The notes beneath the pieces were generated by a model. That model did not search any database. It saw only the letters and a list, made by a program, of their open reading frames with translations, and was not told the origin of the DNA. The position numbers and the translations under genes were made by a program. Below are positions 42,286-55,542 of a stretch of 64,000 nucleotides of DNA, one piece after another; position 1 is the stretch's first letter, and each line of letters opens with the position of its first letter. This DNA comes from Massilia sp. 9096 (lineage in GTDB: Bacteria > Pseudomonadota > Gammaproteobacteria > Burkholderiales > Burkholderiaceae_D): contig NZ_JQNN01000001.1 of assembly GCF_000745265.1 (NCBI RefSeq), forward strand, positions 4,650,001-4,714,000. The letters are read 5' to 3'.

Positions 42286-43920
42286 ATGAACGAACTTGAC
42301 GGCCTCAGCGCCTTGATCATCGAGCCGCATGCCGGAATGCGCGCGACGATTCACAACATGCTGACCCAGTGCGGCCTATCGAAGGTCGAGCACGCCGGCA
42401 GTTCCAACCAGGCCGTCAAGCACCTCGGCACCAAGCCCTATGACCTGATCCTGTGCGAATACGGGCTGGAGGGCGGACAGGACGGCCAGCAGCTGCTCGA
42501 GGACGTGCGCCACCACAAGCTGATGCCGCTGTCGACGATGTTCTTCATGGTTACGGCCGAGGGCGATTACGGCAAGGTCGTCAGCGCCGCCGAACTCGGT
42601 CCGACCGACTACATCCTGAAACCGTTCACGGCCGACCGCCTGCTGGAACGCATCCGCCGCGGCCTGGAGCGCCGCAATGCGCTGCTGCCGGTGTACCAGC
42701 TGATGGAGGCCGGCAGCCAGCGCGAGGCGATCGACGCCTGCCTGGAAGGCGAGGCGAAGCATCCGCGTTATCTGATCGACTTCATGCGCCTGCGCGCCGA
42801 ACTGCACATGTTCCTGGGCGAACCGGAGCAGTCGGCGCCGATCTACCAGCGCCTGATCGAAACCAAGGCGATCGCCTGGGCGCGCCTGGGCCTGGCCAAA
42901 ACCCTGTTCCTGCGCGAGCGCTTCGGCGAAGCGCAAGACATCCTCGAAGGCCTGGTCGACACGAACAAGAACTTCGTCGATGCCTACGACTGGCTGGCGC
43001 GCACCCACGAGGCGGTCGGCGAGCTGGGCCGGGCGCAGGCGGTGCTGGGCGAGGCGGTCGGCGTGTCACCGCATGCGGTACGGCGCCTGCGCAAGCTGGG
43101 CGAGACGGCGCTCGAGGCAGGAGATCACGACACCGCCGAACAAATCCTCAAGCAGGTGGTGAGTAAAGCCAGGTATTCCGAATTCAAGGATCCGCAAGAC
43201 CATGTGCGCCTGGTGCAGACGCTGGTGCGCAAGGGCGATCCGGTGCAGGCCGCGGCCGTGATCCGCGACCTCGACAAATCGATGGCGTTCCAGAAGCACA
43301 CCACGCTGTGCAGCGCGATCGCAGCCAGCATGGTGCACGAGTACACCGGCAACGAAACGCGCCTGAACGAAGCCTTGATCGCGGCGCTCGGCGCCAGCAA
43401 GGACGCGCCCGAGCTGCGTCCCGAGCTCAAGCTGGAGCTGGCGCGGGTGGCGATCGACAACCACCAGGCCGAGGGCGCGGCCGAAGTCATGCGCGAAGTC
43501 ATGCGCAACGCCAGCAGCGGCGCCGTGCTGGCCAAGGCGATGGCGGTGTTCGAGAACGCCGGCCACGCTGACCTGGCCAGGCAGCTGGCGGCCGAGAGCC
43601 GCCAGCAGGTGGTCGACCTGGTCGCCAGCGGCGCCACGCGCGCGCGCGAGGGCGACTTCAAGGGGGCGGTGACGCTGATGGAGGAAGCGGTCACCAAACT
43701 GCCCGACAATCCGCAAGTCGTGTTCAACGCCGCCCTGGCGGTGCTCAAATGCCTGGACCACGACGGCTGGGACGAGCGCCTCGGCCAGCAGGCGCTGCAG
43801 TACATCGGCGCGGTGCGCCGGCTCGACCCGGTCAATCCGAAGCTGCCGGCACTGGCCGGCCTGCACCTGAAGATCCAGAAAAAATACGACAAGGGCGCGC
43901 GTCCGAAGAAAGCGGTGTAA
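42286..43920 (+). CDS. receiver-domain protein with TPR-rich C-terminal region; phospho-acceptor Asp replaced by Glu
   Basis: 544 residues. Residues 8-125 have the CheY fold, but the acidic pair is reduced to Glu13 (ALIIEPHAG) and the phospho-acceptor position is Glu58 (DLILCEYGLEGG), with Thr90 (FMVTAEG) and Lys112 (ILKPF) kept. Residues 130-544 are helical repeats of TPR type (AWARLGLAKTLFLRERFGEAQDILEGLV; VDAYDWLARTHEAVGELGRAQAVLGEAV). The Glu should lock the receiver in an active-like, non-phosphorylated state. The start ATG 42286 follows the GGAA stretch. Its stop is directly followed by the HDOD gene, so the two are one signalling unit. Confidence 0.85.
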   Translation: MNELDGLSALIIEPHAGMRATIHNMLTQCGLSKVEHAGSSNQAVKHLGTKPYDLILCEYGLEGGQDGQQLLEDVRHHKLMPLSTMFFMVTAEGDYGKVVSAAELGPTDYILKPFTADRLLERIRRGLERRNALLPVYQLMEAGSQREAIDACLEGEAKHPRYLIDFMRLRAELHMFLGEPEQSAPIYQRLIETKAIAWARLGLAKTLFLRERFGEAQDILEGLVDTNKNFVDAYDWLARTHEAVGELGRAQAVLGEAVGVSPHAVRRLRKLGETALEAGDHDTAEQILKQVVSKARYSEFKDPQDHVRLVQTLVRKGDPVQAAAVIRDLDKSMAFQKHTTLCSAIAASMVHEYTGNETRLNEALIAALGASKDAPELRPELKLELARVAIDNHQAEGAAEVMREVMRNASSGAVLAKAMAVFENAGHADLARQLAAESRQQVVDLVASGATRAREGDFKGAVTLMEEAVTKLPDNPQVVFNAALAVLKCLDHDGWDERLGQQALQYIGAVRRLDPVNPKLPALAGLHLKIQKKYDKGARPKKAV

Positions 43921-45507
43921 TTGAACAAGATCATGGGTCCGGCAGTCCTCCTTCCTACGGCGCCAAACGACGGCGCTGCCCCGGACGGCCGGCGCGTGCG
44001 CGCGGCGCTGCTGCACAAGGTTTGCGGCGACGAAGACATGTTCGCGCTCGGCAGCTCGGTCGCGCGCGTGGTGCAGATGGCCTCGTCGGACGACGAAGGC
44101 ACGCACGACCTGGCGTATTACGTGTTGTCCGACGTCGCCCTGACCCAGCGCATCCTGCGCCTGGCGAACACGGTGCGCTACCGGACCGCAGCCGGCACCG
44201 CCGTCACCACCATCTCGCGCGCGATTTCCCTGCTCGGCTTCGACAACGTCAAGACCACGGCGCTGGCGATGCTGCTGGTCGACGCACTGGCCAGCAGCGA
44301 GCATGCGTACAGCGTGCGGGTGGAGCTGGAAGCGTCGCTGTACGCCAGCCTGGTCGGGCGCGAGATGGCGCGCCACAGCTTTTACCAGGGCGCCGAGGAA
44401 GCCTCGATCGGCGCCCTGTTCAAGAATCTCGGGCCCTTGCTGGCGGCGTCGCACGCGCACGAGCGCTATCGCGAGATCGCCGCCCTGGCCGCGACCGGCA
44501 AGCACACGCTGGCCCAGGCCGCGCAGATGATCCTCGGCTGCAGCTACGAGGCCTTGTCGGAAGCGGTGCTGGCCGAGTGGAATATCCCGGACGTGATCAT
44601 GCGCGCCCAGCGTGCCCTCGGCGAGGGCGCGCTGAAGGTGGCGCTCAATCGCGGCGAATGGATGCGCCAGGTGGCGTCGTTCAGCCAGGAGGTGGCGCAA
44701 TTGCTGGGCCGCTGTGCGGGCCTCGCCGACGCGGCGGCCGGCACGCCGGAAGCACAGCGCCTGCTGGCGCGCTACGGCAGTGCGCTGAACCTCGGCGCGG
44801 CCGAGCTGGAAGCGCTGCTCGACGCGGTGGCGCAGGAAATGAACAGCCTGATGGAAAGCATGAACATGCAGCCGCTGCCCAGACAGAAGGCCGAGCCGGA
44901 CGGCGCCGGCCTGCCCGACGTGCTGATGCTGGCCACCCTTGGATCGGATCGGGAAGAGCAGGGCGCCTGGCCGAGCGGCAAGCCGCGCAACGCGCGCGAC
45001 CAGCTGCTGGCGGGCGTGCAGGAGGTCACGCAGATGCGCGCTTCCGGGCAGCACAAGGTCAACGAGCTCATCCTTGCAGTGCTCGAGACGCTGTACACGT
45101 CGATGGGCTTTCGCTTCGCGACCGTGGCGCTGAAGGACGCCAGGTCCGGCCAGTACCGCGCCCGCGCATCGTTCGGCGCCGGCCAGGCCCGTCAGCAGGC
45201 CGGGTTCGCGTTTCCGTCAACCCCCAGCCGCGACCTGTTTCACCTGGCGATGGAAAACGACGCCGACCTGATGATCGCCGATGCCTCCAGCCCGAGGATC
45301 CGCGACTTGCTGCCGTCCTGGCACCAGGCGCTGCTGCCGGAGGCGCAAAGCTTCATCGTGCTGCCGCTGGTGGTCAACCAGGTCCGGCTGGGCCTGTTCT
45401 ACGCCGACCGCATCACCACCGCGCCGGAGGGCGTGCCACCCGACGAAACCGCGCTGATCAAGGCGCTGAAAGGGCAGGTGCTGGCCGCCCTCGGCGCGGG
45501 CGCTTGA
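43921..45507 (+). CDS. HDOD-domain protein with C-terminal GAF-like domain
   Basis: 528 residues from the TTG touching the previous stop (AAGAAAG upstream); an ATG at 43933 is the alternative. HDOD domain about 40-260: VVQMASSDDEGTHDLAYYVLSDVALTQRILRLANTVRYRTAAGTAVTTISRAISLLGFDNVKTTALAMLLVD, with HSFYQGAEEASIGALFKNLGPLL. A helical linker of about 100 residues follows, then a GAF-like region (VNELILAVLETLYTSMGFRFATVALKD, SFIVLPLVVNQVRLGLFYADR). HDOD proteins lack HD phosphohydrolase residues and act in signal transduction. Partner of the Glu-receiver protein. Confidence 0.87.
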   Translation: MNKIMGPAVLLPTAPNDGAAPDGRRVRAALLHKVCGDEDMFALGSSVARVVQMASSDDEGTHDLAYYVLSDVALTQRILRLANTVRYRTAAGTAVTTISRAISLLGFDNVKTTALAMLLVDALASSEHAYSVRVELEASLYASLVGREMARHSFYQGAEEASIGALFKNLGPLLAASHAHERYREIAALAATGKHTLAQAAQMILGCSYEALSEAVLAEWNIPDVIMRAQRALGEGALKVALNRGEWMRQVASFSQEVAQLLGRCAGLADAAAGTPEAQRLLARYGSALNLGAAELEALLDAVAQEMNSLMESMNMQPLPRQKAEPDGAGLPDVLMLATLGSDREEQGAWPSGKPRNARDQLLAGVQEVTQMRASGQHKVNELILAVLETLYTSMGFRFATVALKDARSGQYRARASFGAGQARQQAGFAFPSTPSRDLFHLAMENDADLMIADASSPRIRDLLPSWHQALLPEAQSFIVLPLVVNQVRLGLFYADRITTAPEGVPPDETALIKALKGQVLAALGAGA

Positions 45508-45547
45508 GCCGCCTGCGTTTTTATTGAAATTAAATGAAAAACAGCCC

Positions 45548-45576
45548 TTGCAGACTTGCAGCCGGGTCTATACAAT
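45548..45576 (+). promoter_or_regulatory. promoter of the tRNA-Tyr-Gly-Thr-tuf operon
   Basis: TTGCAG (45548-45553) and TACAAT (45571-45576) with a 17-base spacer, 107 bases before tRNA-Tyr. Both boxes are good matches and no other gene lies between. Confidence 0.6.
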
Positions 45577-45682
45577 CACGCCCCGAAGCAACGACACTCT
45601 GTGTGCTAGATCAGTTCTAGTGAAGGCAGTTGACAATAGTTGACAACAGATTGCGCGTACTTCATACTCTGCGGTTCTTCGC

Positions 45683-45767
45683 GGTGGGGTGGCCGAGTGG
45701 TTAAAGGCAGCAGACTGTAAATCTGCCCTCTCTGAGTACGCTGGTTCGAATCCAGCCCCCACCACCA
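45683..45767 (+). tRNA. tRNA-Tyr (anticodon GTA)
   Basis: 85 bases, acceptor GGTGGGG pairs with CCCCACC, GTA in the loop CTGTAAA, long variable arm (class II) and CCA encoded at the 3' end. First gene of the tRNA-tuf operon. Confidence 0.95.
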
Positions 45768-45811
45768 ATGCGTGGATCGTGAAGTTGAATTGAATGCAAG
45801 TTGTACCTCGT

Positions 45812-45885
45812 GCGGGTGTAGCTCAATGGTAGAGCTGAAGCCTTCCAAGCTTATGACGAGGGTTCGATTCCCTTCACCCGCTCCA
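45812..45885 (+). tRNA. tRNA-Gly (anticodon TCC)
   Basis: 74 bases, acceptor GCGGGTG/CACCCGC, TTCCAAG anticodon loop with TCC, GGTTCGATTC T-loop, encoded CCA. Confidence 0.95.
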
Positions 45886-45896
45886 GTTTCAAATCA

Positions 45897-45971
<75 letters not shown>

Positions 45972-46051
45972 GAATTTTAGCGGCAGTCAGTAGCTCGACC
46001 GTCGTGTGAGCCCGGTACTTTTCAAATATTGTTGGATCTTAGGAGTCTAGA

Positions 46052-47242
<1,191 letters not shown>

Positions 47243-47270
47243 TCAGCGACTGTAGTAAAAGTGTCTCACC

Positions 47271-47294
47271 GGGGAGGGCGTTCCAGCCTTCCCC
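47271..47294 (+). terminator. stem-loop after tuf
   Basis: GGGGAGGGC (47271-47279) pairs with GCCTTCCCC (47286-47294) over nine positions with one G-T wobble, 28 bases after tuf. It is followed by AAAAAA rather than T, so on this strand it is not a canonical intrinsic terminator. Confidence 0.45.
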
Positions 47295-47305
47295 AAAAAA
47301 GAACA

Positions 47306-47334
47306 TTGCGCGGCGCCTCCGCGCCGCGTATAAT
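47306..47334 (+). promoter_or_regulatory. promoter of tRNA-Trp-secE-nusG
   Basis: TTGCGC (47306-47311), 17-base spacer, TATAAT (47329-47334); tRNA-Trp begins 25 bases after the -10. The spacer contains the palindrome CGCGGCGC (47309-47316) / GCGCCGCG (47321-47328). Confidence 0.7.
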
Positions 47335-47359
47335 GTTCGATTCAACGAGAAGTTTATGT

Positions 47360-47435
47360 AGGGGAGTAGCTCAATTGGCAGAGCGTCGGTCTCCAAAACC
47401 GAAGGTCGCGGGTTCGATTCCCTCCTCCCCTGCCA
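47360..47435 (+). tRNA. tRNA-Trp (anticodon CCA)
   Basis: 76 bases, acceptor AGGGGAG/CTCCCCT, CTCCAAA anticodon loop, GGGTTCGATTCC T-arm, encoded CCA. Located just upstream of secE as in many proteobacteria. Confidence 0.96.
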
Positions 47436-47471
47436 CCGAATTCGGTGCTCAGCACCCGAAAGTAAATAAGT

Positions 47472-47861
47472 ATGTCTAATCAATCCGTGCAAACCGTCAG
47501 CACCTCGAACGACAAGTTCAAGGTCGTGCTGGCAGTGGTTGCTGCGATTGCAGGCGTGGTCGGCTTCTTCATTCTGAAAGGCCAGAACAAACCAGCTCTG
47601 ATGTGCGCAGGCGCACTCGTGGCTGGTCTTGTCGTTGCCGTGCTGCTGTTGTGGACGTCTGCTGCCGGACGCGATTTCCTGGGCTTCGCCAAGGAATCCG
47701 TACGCGAAACGAAGAAGGTTGTTTGGCCCACCCGCAAAGAAGCGACCCAGATCACCGCCGTGGTATTTGGTTTCGTGCTGGTGATGGCGATTTTCCTGTG
47801 GGGCACGGATAAGATTCTTGAGTTCCTGATGTACGACGTGATCCTGGGGTGGAAACAGTAA
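47472..47861 (+). CDS. secE: preprotein translocase subunit SecE
   Basis: 129 residues with three hydrophobic segments (18-36, 41-61 and 97-115). The conserved cytoplasmic helix and hinge are [27 protein letters not shown]. It clamps SecY in the inner-membrane translocon. The three-TM form is that of E. coli SecE. Its stop shares one base with the nusG start. Confidence 0.96.
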   Translation: MSNQSVQTVSTSNDKFKVVLAVVAAIAGVVGFFILKGQNKPALMCAGALVAGLVVAVLLLWTSAAGRDFLGFAKESVRETKKVVWPTRKEATQITAVVFGFVLVMAIFLWGTDKILEFLMYDVILGWKQ

Positions 47862-48475
47862 TGAGCGATAACGTTCAGCAAGACAACGTGCCGGGTGATG
47901 TCCCGGCACAAGACGCTGGTGCCCCGCTGAGCACGCCGGTCAGCAACAAGCGCTGGTACGTCGTGCATGTCTACTCGGGCATGGAAAAGAGCGTGATGCG
48001 CGGCCTGACCGACCGCATCGAGCGCGGCGGCATGCAAGAGCAGTTCGGCCGCATCCTGGTCCCGACCGAAGAAGTGGTCGAAGTCAAGAACGGCAGCAAA
48101 TCGGTGTCCGAGCGGCGCTTCTTCCCGGGTTATGTGCTGGTCGAGATGGAAATGACCGACGAGACCTGGCACCTCGTGAAGAATACGCCCAAGGTCACCG
48201 GCTTCATCGGCGGCAAGAGCAACAAGCCGACGCCGATCCCGGCGCGCGAGATCGACAAGATCATGCAGCAGGTCCAGGAAGGCGTCGAAAAGCCGCGGCC
48301 CAAAGTGCTGTACGAAGTGGGCGAGCAGGTGCGCATCAAGGAAGGCCCGTTCACCGACTTCAACGGCAACGTCGAGGAAGTCAACTACGAAAAGTCGAAG
48401 GTGCGTGTCACTGTCACCATCTTCGGCCGCGCGACTCCGGTGGAACTGGAGTTCGGCCAGGTAGAGAAAGTCTAA
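47861..48475 (+). CDS. nusG: transcription termination/antitermination factor NusG
   Basis: 204 residues. NGN domain [57 protein letters not shown]-terminal KOW domain [40 protein letters not shown]. It binds RNA polymerase and links it to Rho or ribosomal S10. The 28-residue N-terminal lead (Asp/Val/Pro-rich) is longer than in E. coli. ATG 47861 overlaps secE by one base. Confidence 0.97.
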   Translation: MSDNVQQDNVPGDVPAQDAGAPLSTPVSNKRWYVVHVYSGMEKSVMRGLTDRIERGGMQEQFGRILVPTEEVVEVKNGSKSVSERRFFPGYVLVEMEMTDETWHLVKNTPKVTGFIGGKSNKPTPIPAREIDKIMQQVQEGVEKPRPKVLYEVGEQVRIKEGPFTDFNGNVEEVNYEKSKVRVTVTIFGRATPVELEFGQVEKV

Positions 48476-48504
48476 AACGCCCAATCGGAGCGTCGCAGCA
48501 GCAA

Positions 48505-48564
48505 GGCGGAATCCGATAAGAGGAGCTCCGCCGGATAAGTGGTACCGGTAGGGGCGATACCACT
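48505..48564 (+). promoter_or_regulatory. leader hairpins before rplK (possible L1-responsive site)
   Basis: In the 109 bases between nusG and rplK, GGCGGA (48505-48510) pairs with TCCGCC (48527-48532), and AGTGGTA (48538-48544) with TACCACT (48558-48564). The second stem ends 20 bases before the ATG. L1 represses the L11-L1 mRNA near here in E. coli; this leader is a plausible equivalent but the exact L1 motif was not matched. Confidence 0.4.
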
Positions 48565-48584
48565 CAATCGACTAGGAGCCTGAC

Positions 48585-49016
48585 ATGGCAAAGAAAATCG
48601 TCGGTTTTATCAAGCTGCAAGTGGCGGCTGGTAAGGCAAATCCCTCCCCCCCGATCGGCCCGGCACTCGGCCAGCGCGGTCTGAACATCATGGAATTCTG
48701 CAAGGCGTTCAACGCCCGTACCCAAGGCATGGAGCCGGGTATGCCGATTCCGGTGGTGATCACCGCCTTCGCGGACAAGTCCTTCACCTTCGAGATGAAG
48801 ACCCCGCCGGCAACCTACCTGATCAAGAAAGCCGCTGGCGTCGTCAAGGGCTCGCCGAAGCCGCATACCGACAAGGTCGGCACGCTGACCCGCGCCCAGG
48901 CTGAAGAAATCGCAAAAACCAAACAGCCGGACCTGACCGCTGCCGACATGGATGCCGCTGTGCGCATCATCGCCGGCTCGGCTCGTTCGATGGGCATCAC
49001 GGTGGAGGGTATCTAA
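48585..49016 (+). CDS. rplK: 50S ribosomal protein L11
   Basis: 143 residues, N-terminal [40 protein letters not shown] with the proline-rich hinge and C-terminal RNA-binding helices ([43 protein letters not shown]). Part of the GTPase-associated centre. ATG follows AGGAGCC. One base separates its stop from the rplA start. Confidence 0.98.
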   Translation: MAKKIVGFIKLQVAAGKANPSPPIGPALGQRGLNIMEFCKAFNARTQGMEPGMPIPVVITAFADKSFTFEMKTPPATYLIKKAAGVVKGSPKPHTDKVGTLTRAQAEEIAKTKQPDLTAADMDAAVRIIAGSARSMGITVEGI

Positions 49017-49017
49017 C

Positions 49018-49716
49018 ATGGCTAAGCTGTCCAAGCGCACCAAAGAAATGAAAGCCAAAGTCGATCGCAACAAGGTTTACGCGTTCGACAACGCCGTTTC
49101 GATCATCAAAGAATTCGCAACCGCCAAGTTCAACGAGTCGATCGACGTCGCCGTCCAGCTGGGCGTGGACCCGAAGAAGTCGGACCAGGTGGTTCGTGGT
49201 TCGGTGGTCCTGCCGGCCGGTACCGGCAAGACCGTCCGCGTGGCCGTGTTCGCCCAAGGCGACAAGGCCGAGCAGGCTCGTGCAGCCGGTGCCGACATCG
49301 TCGGCATGGAAGACCTGGCAGACCGCGTCAAGGCCGGCGACATGCCGTTCGACATCGTGATCGCTTCGCCGGACACCATGCGTATCGTCGGTACCCTGGG
49401 TCAGATCCTGGGCCCGCGCGGCCTGATGCCGAACCCGAAGGTCGGCACCGTGACCCCGGACGTGGCAGGCGCCGTGCGCAATGCCAAGGCTGGTCAGGTC
49501 CAGTACCGCACCGACAAGGCCGGTATCATCCACGCCACCATCGGCCGCAAGTCGTTCTCGGACGAGCAGCTCAAGACCAACCTGGTCGCGCTGATCGACG
49601 CCCTGAACAAGGCCAAGCCGGCATCGTCGAAGGGTATCTACCTGCGCAAGGTCGCACTGTCGTCGACCATGGGCGCCGGTGTGCGTGTCGATCACGCTAC
49701 CCTGAACGGCCAGTAA
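49018..49716 (+). CDS. rplA: 50S ribosomal protein L1
   Basis: 232 residues, close to the usual 230-234. Signatures [41 protein letters not shown] and [33 protein letters not shown]. It forms the L1 stalk at the E site and can repress its own operon. Start directly follows rplK. Confidence 0.98.
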   Translation: MAKLSKRTKEMKAKVDRNKVYAFDNAVSIIKEFATAKFNESIDVAVQLGVDPKKSDQVVRGSVVLPAGTGKTVRVAVFAQGDKAEQARAAGADIVGMEDLADRVKAGDMPFDIVIASPDTMRIVGTLGQILGPRGLMPNPKVGTVTPDVAGAVRNAKAGQVQYRTDKAGIIHATIGRKSFSDEQLKTNLVALIDALNKAKPASSKGIYLRKVALSSTMGAGVRVDHATLNGQ

Positions 49717-49728
49717 CAAGAATTAAGT

Positions 49729-49955
49729 CCCCGCCGTTCCGACGGCGGGGCAGATCTTTGGGCTGGCGGATTGAACCCCGCCAGGCAATCAAAGACCGTT
49801 GGGCCGAAGGCATCCGTCAGGCTGGAGGTTAATAGATCACCCAACGCAGATGGCGAACCCGAACAAGTTTTGTAGTCGATGCTATGTCGTACTTCTTAAC
49901 TTCGGACGCCGTGTTCGAACCGATGCGGGGGATTTCCCTCACATCATTTAAGGAG
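49729..49955 (+). promoter_or_regulatory. L10 leader region with rplA-distal stem-loop
   Basis: The 246 bases between rplA and rplJ begin with a perfect stem (CCCCGCCGT 49729-49737, ACGGCGGGG 49742-49750) that may attenuate readthrough. The rest is a structured leader with the AGGTTAATAGATCACCCAAC stretch near 49827-49846 and AAGGAG at 49950. In proteobacteria this position holds the mRNA site bound by the L10-(L7/L12) complex; boundaries are inferred. Confidence 0.55.
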
Positions 49956-49962
49956 ATTGACC

Positions 49963-50490
49963 GTGGGTCTTAATCTGAATGACAAAAAGGTCGTCGTCGA
50001 AGAAGTTAGCGCGAAAGTAGCAAGCGCGCAAACCATCGTCGTCGCCGAGTACCGTGGCATCCAGGTTAGTGCTCTGACGAAACTCCGTGCAAATGCTCGT
50101 TCGCAGGGCGTGTACCTGCGTGTTCTGAAGAACACGCTGGCTCGCCGCGCTGTGGAAGGCACCCAGTTCGCACCTCTGGCCGACAGCATGGTTGGTCCGC
50201 TGATCTACTCGATCTCGGACGACGCCGTGGCTGCCGCCAAGGTCATCAGCGACTTCTCGAAGACCAACGACAAACTGGTGGTCAAGGGCGGTAACTACGC
50301 TGGTAAGAACCTGGATGTCGCCGGCGTTACCGCGCTGGCAAGCATCCCGAGCCGTGAAGTCCTCATCGCCCAGCTGCTGGGCGTCATGCAGGCTCCGGTT
50401 TCCGGCTTTGCACGAGTTCTGGCCGCAGTCGCGGCACAAAAAGGCGAAGGCGCCGCAGCTCCGGCAGAAGCCGAAGCAGCAGCAGAGTAA
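49963..50490 (+). CDS. rplJ: 50S ribosomal protein L10
   Basis: 175 residues from GTG 49963, set by AAGGAG seven bases upstream; the protein opens [41 protein letters not shown] as in other L10s. C-terminal helices that bind L7/L12 dimers end in an Ala/Glu tail. It anchors the stalk and controls its operon. Confidence 0.97.
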   Translation: MGLNLNDKKVVVEEVSAKVASAQTIVVAEYRGIQVSALTKLRANARSQGVYLRVLKNTLARRAVEGTQFAPLADSMVGPLIYSISDDAVAAAKVISDFSKTNDKLVVKGGNYAGKNLDVAGVTALASIPSREVLIAQLLGVMQAPVSGFARVLAAVAAQKGEGAAAPAEAEAAAE

Positions 50491-50542
50491 GCCAGTCTTT
50501 TTGTTCTAGTACTAACTACACATCAAATATTTGGAGTTTCAA

Positions 50543-50917
50543 ATGGCAATTAGCAAAGAAGAGTTCCTGGACGCAGTTGGCGCAATGTCGGTCATGGAAC
50601 TGAACGACCTGGTCAAGGCTTTCGAAGAGAAGTTCGGCGTGTCGGCAGCTGCAATGTCGGCACCGGCTGCTGGCGGCGGCGCTGCTGCTCCGGCTGCTGA
50701 AGAGCAGACCGAGTTCAACGTTGTTCTGACCGAAGTCGGCGCGAACAAGGTCGGCGTCATCAAGGCCGTTCGTGAAATCACCGGCCTGGGCCTGAAAGAA
50801 GCCAAGGACGTCGTTGACGGCGCACCGAAGACCGTCAAGGAAGCCCTGCCGAAAGCTGACGCTGAAGCCGCCAAGAAGAAGCTGGAAGACGCTGGCGCCA
50901 AGGCCGAGCTCAAGTAA
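50543..50917 (+). CDS. rplL: 50S ribosomal protein L7/L12
   Basis: 124 residues: N-terminal dimer domain ([31 protein letters not shown]), Ala-rich hinge and C-terminal domain with [37 protein letters not shown]. Recruits translation factors. ATG 50543 with GGAG upstream. Confidence 0.98.
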   Translation: MAISKEEFLDAVGAMSVMELNDLVKAFEEKFGVSAAAMSAPAAGGGAAAPAAEEQTEFNVVLTEVGANKVGVIKAVREITGLGLKEAKDVVDGAPKTVKEALPKADAEAAKKKLEDAGAKAELK

Positions 50918-50928
50918 TACATATGCAA

Positions 50929-50950
50929 CGGGCGCTGGCGACAGCGCCCG
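50929..50950 (+). terminator. rplL-rpoB attenuator hairpin
   Basis: CGGGCGCT (50929-50936) and AGCGCCCG (50943-50950) enclose GGCGAC, 11 bases past rplL in the 292-base gap before rpoB. No T-run follows, as expected for a partial terminator that lowers rpoBC transcription relative to the ribosomal genes. The remainder of the gap shows no clear gene. Confidence 0.6.
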
Positions 50951-51209
50951 GCGCCGGAGTCAAAGCTTGCAGATCCCTGCCGGAAGGTGGGGTATGCGGC
51001 TTTGGCTCTTTTGTCGTCCCTGCAGCAAAAAAGCGTCACCCCGGCGGCGGCAGCGCCGTAGCAGCACCACAGTAATCGTAACACAGCAGTACCGGCTGTC
51101 CTTTATCACCTGACCGAAACGCGGCGAGTTTTGAGGTCTTGCATGTGGTGGCGTCATTCCACTGGCAATCCCTGAAGTCTCATCCCTTTCTGTCACTCAC
51201 GGAGTGTCC

Positions 51210-55319
<4,110 letters not shown>

Positions 55320-55372
55320 GCAGAACGGCAGGGCCGCTCCTTCGGGCTGGCCCGTGCCTTGCAAATCGTCGC

Positions 55373-55440
55373 CCCGGCGCAGGCTTGGGCACAATTTTCG
55401 GTTGAATGACCGAAAAACCTGGAACCCGGCCTGCGCCGGG
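55373..55440. repeat. nested palindromic element between rpoB and rpoC
   Basis: Outer arms CCCGGCGCAGGC (55373-55384) and GCCTGCGCCGGG (55429-55440) are exact inverses. Inside lies a second hairpin, TTTTCGGT (55395-55402) and ACCGAAAA (55409-55416). The left arm shares its core with the element at 16131. It sits in the 223-base rpoB-rpoC gap, so it is transcribed into the mRNA. Confidence 0.65.
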
Positions 55441-55542
55441 TTGACGCTTTTCAAGGGATACGGTTCAGCAAGCACCGGCGAAAATCGGTGAGAAGCGGCG
55501 GTAGTAGCAAGAAGTACAGAATTCAATCACCCGGAGTGATAA

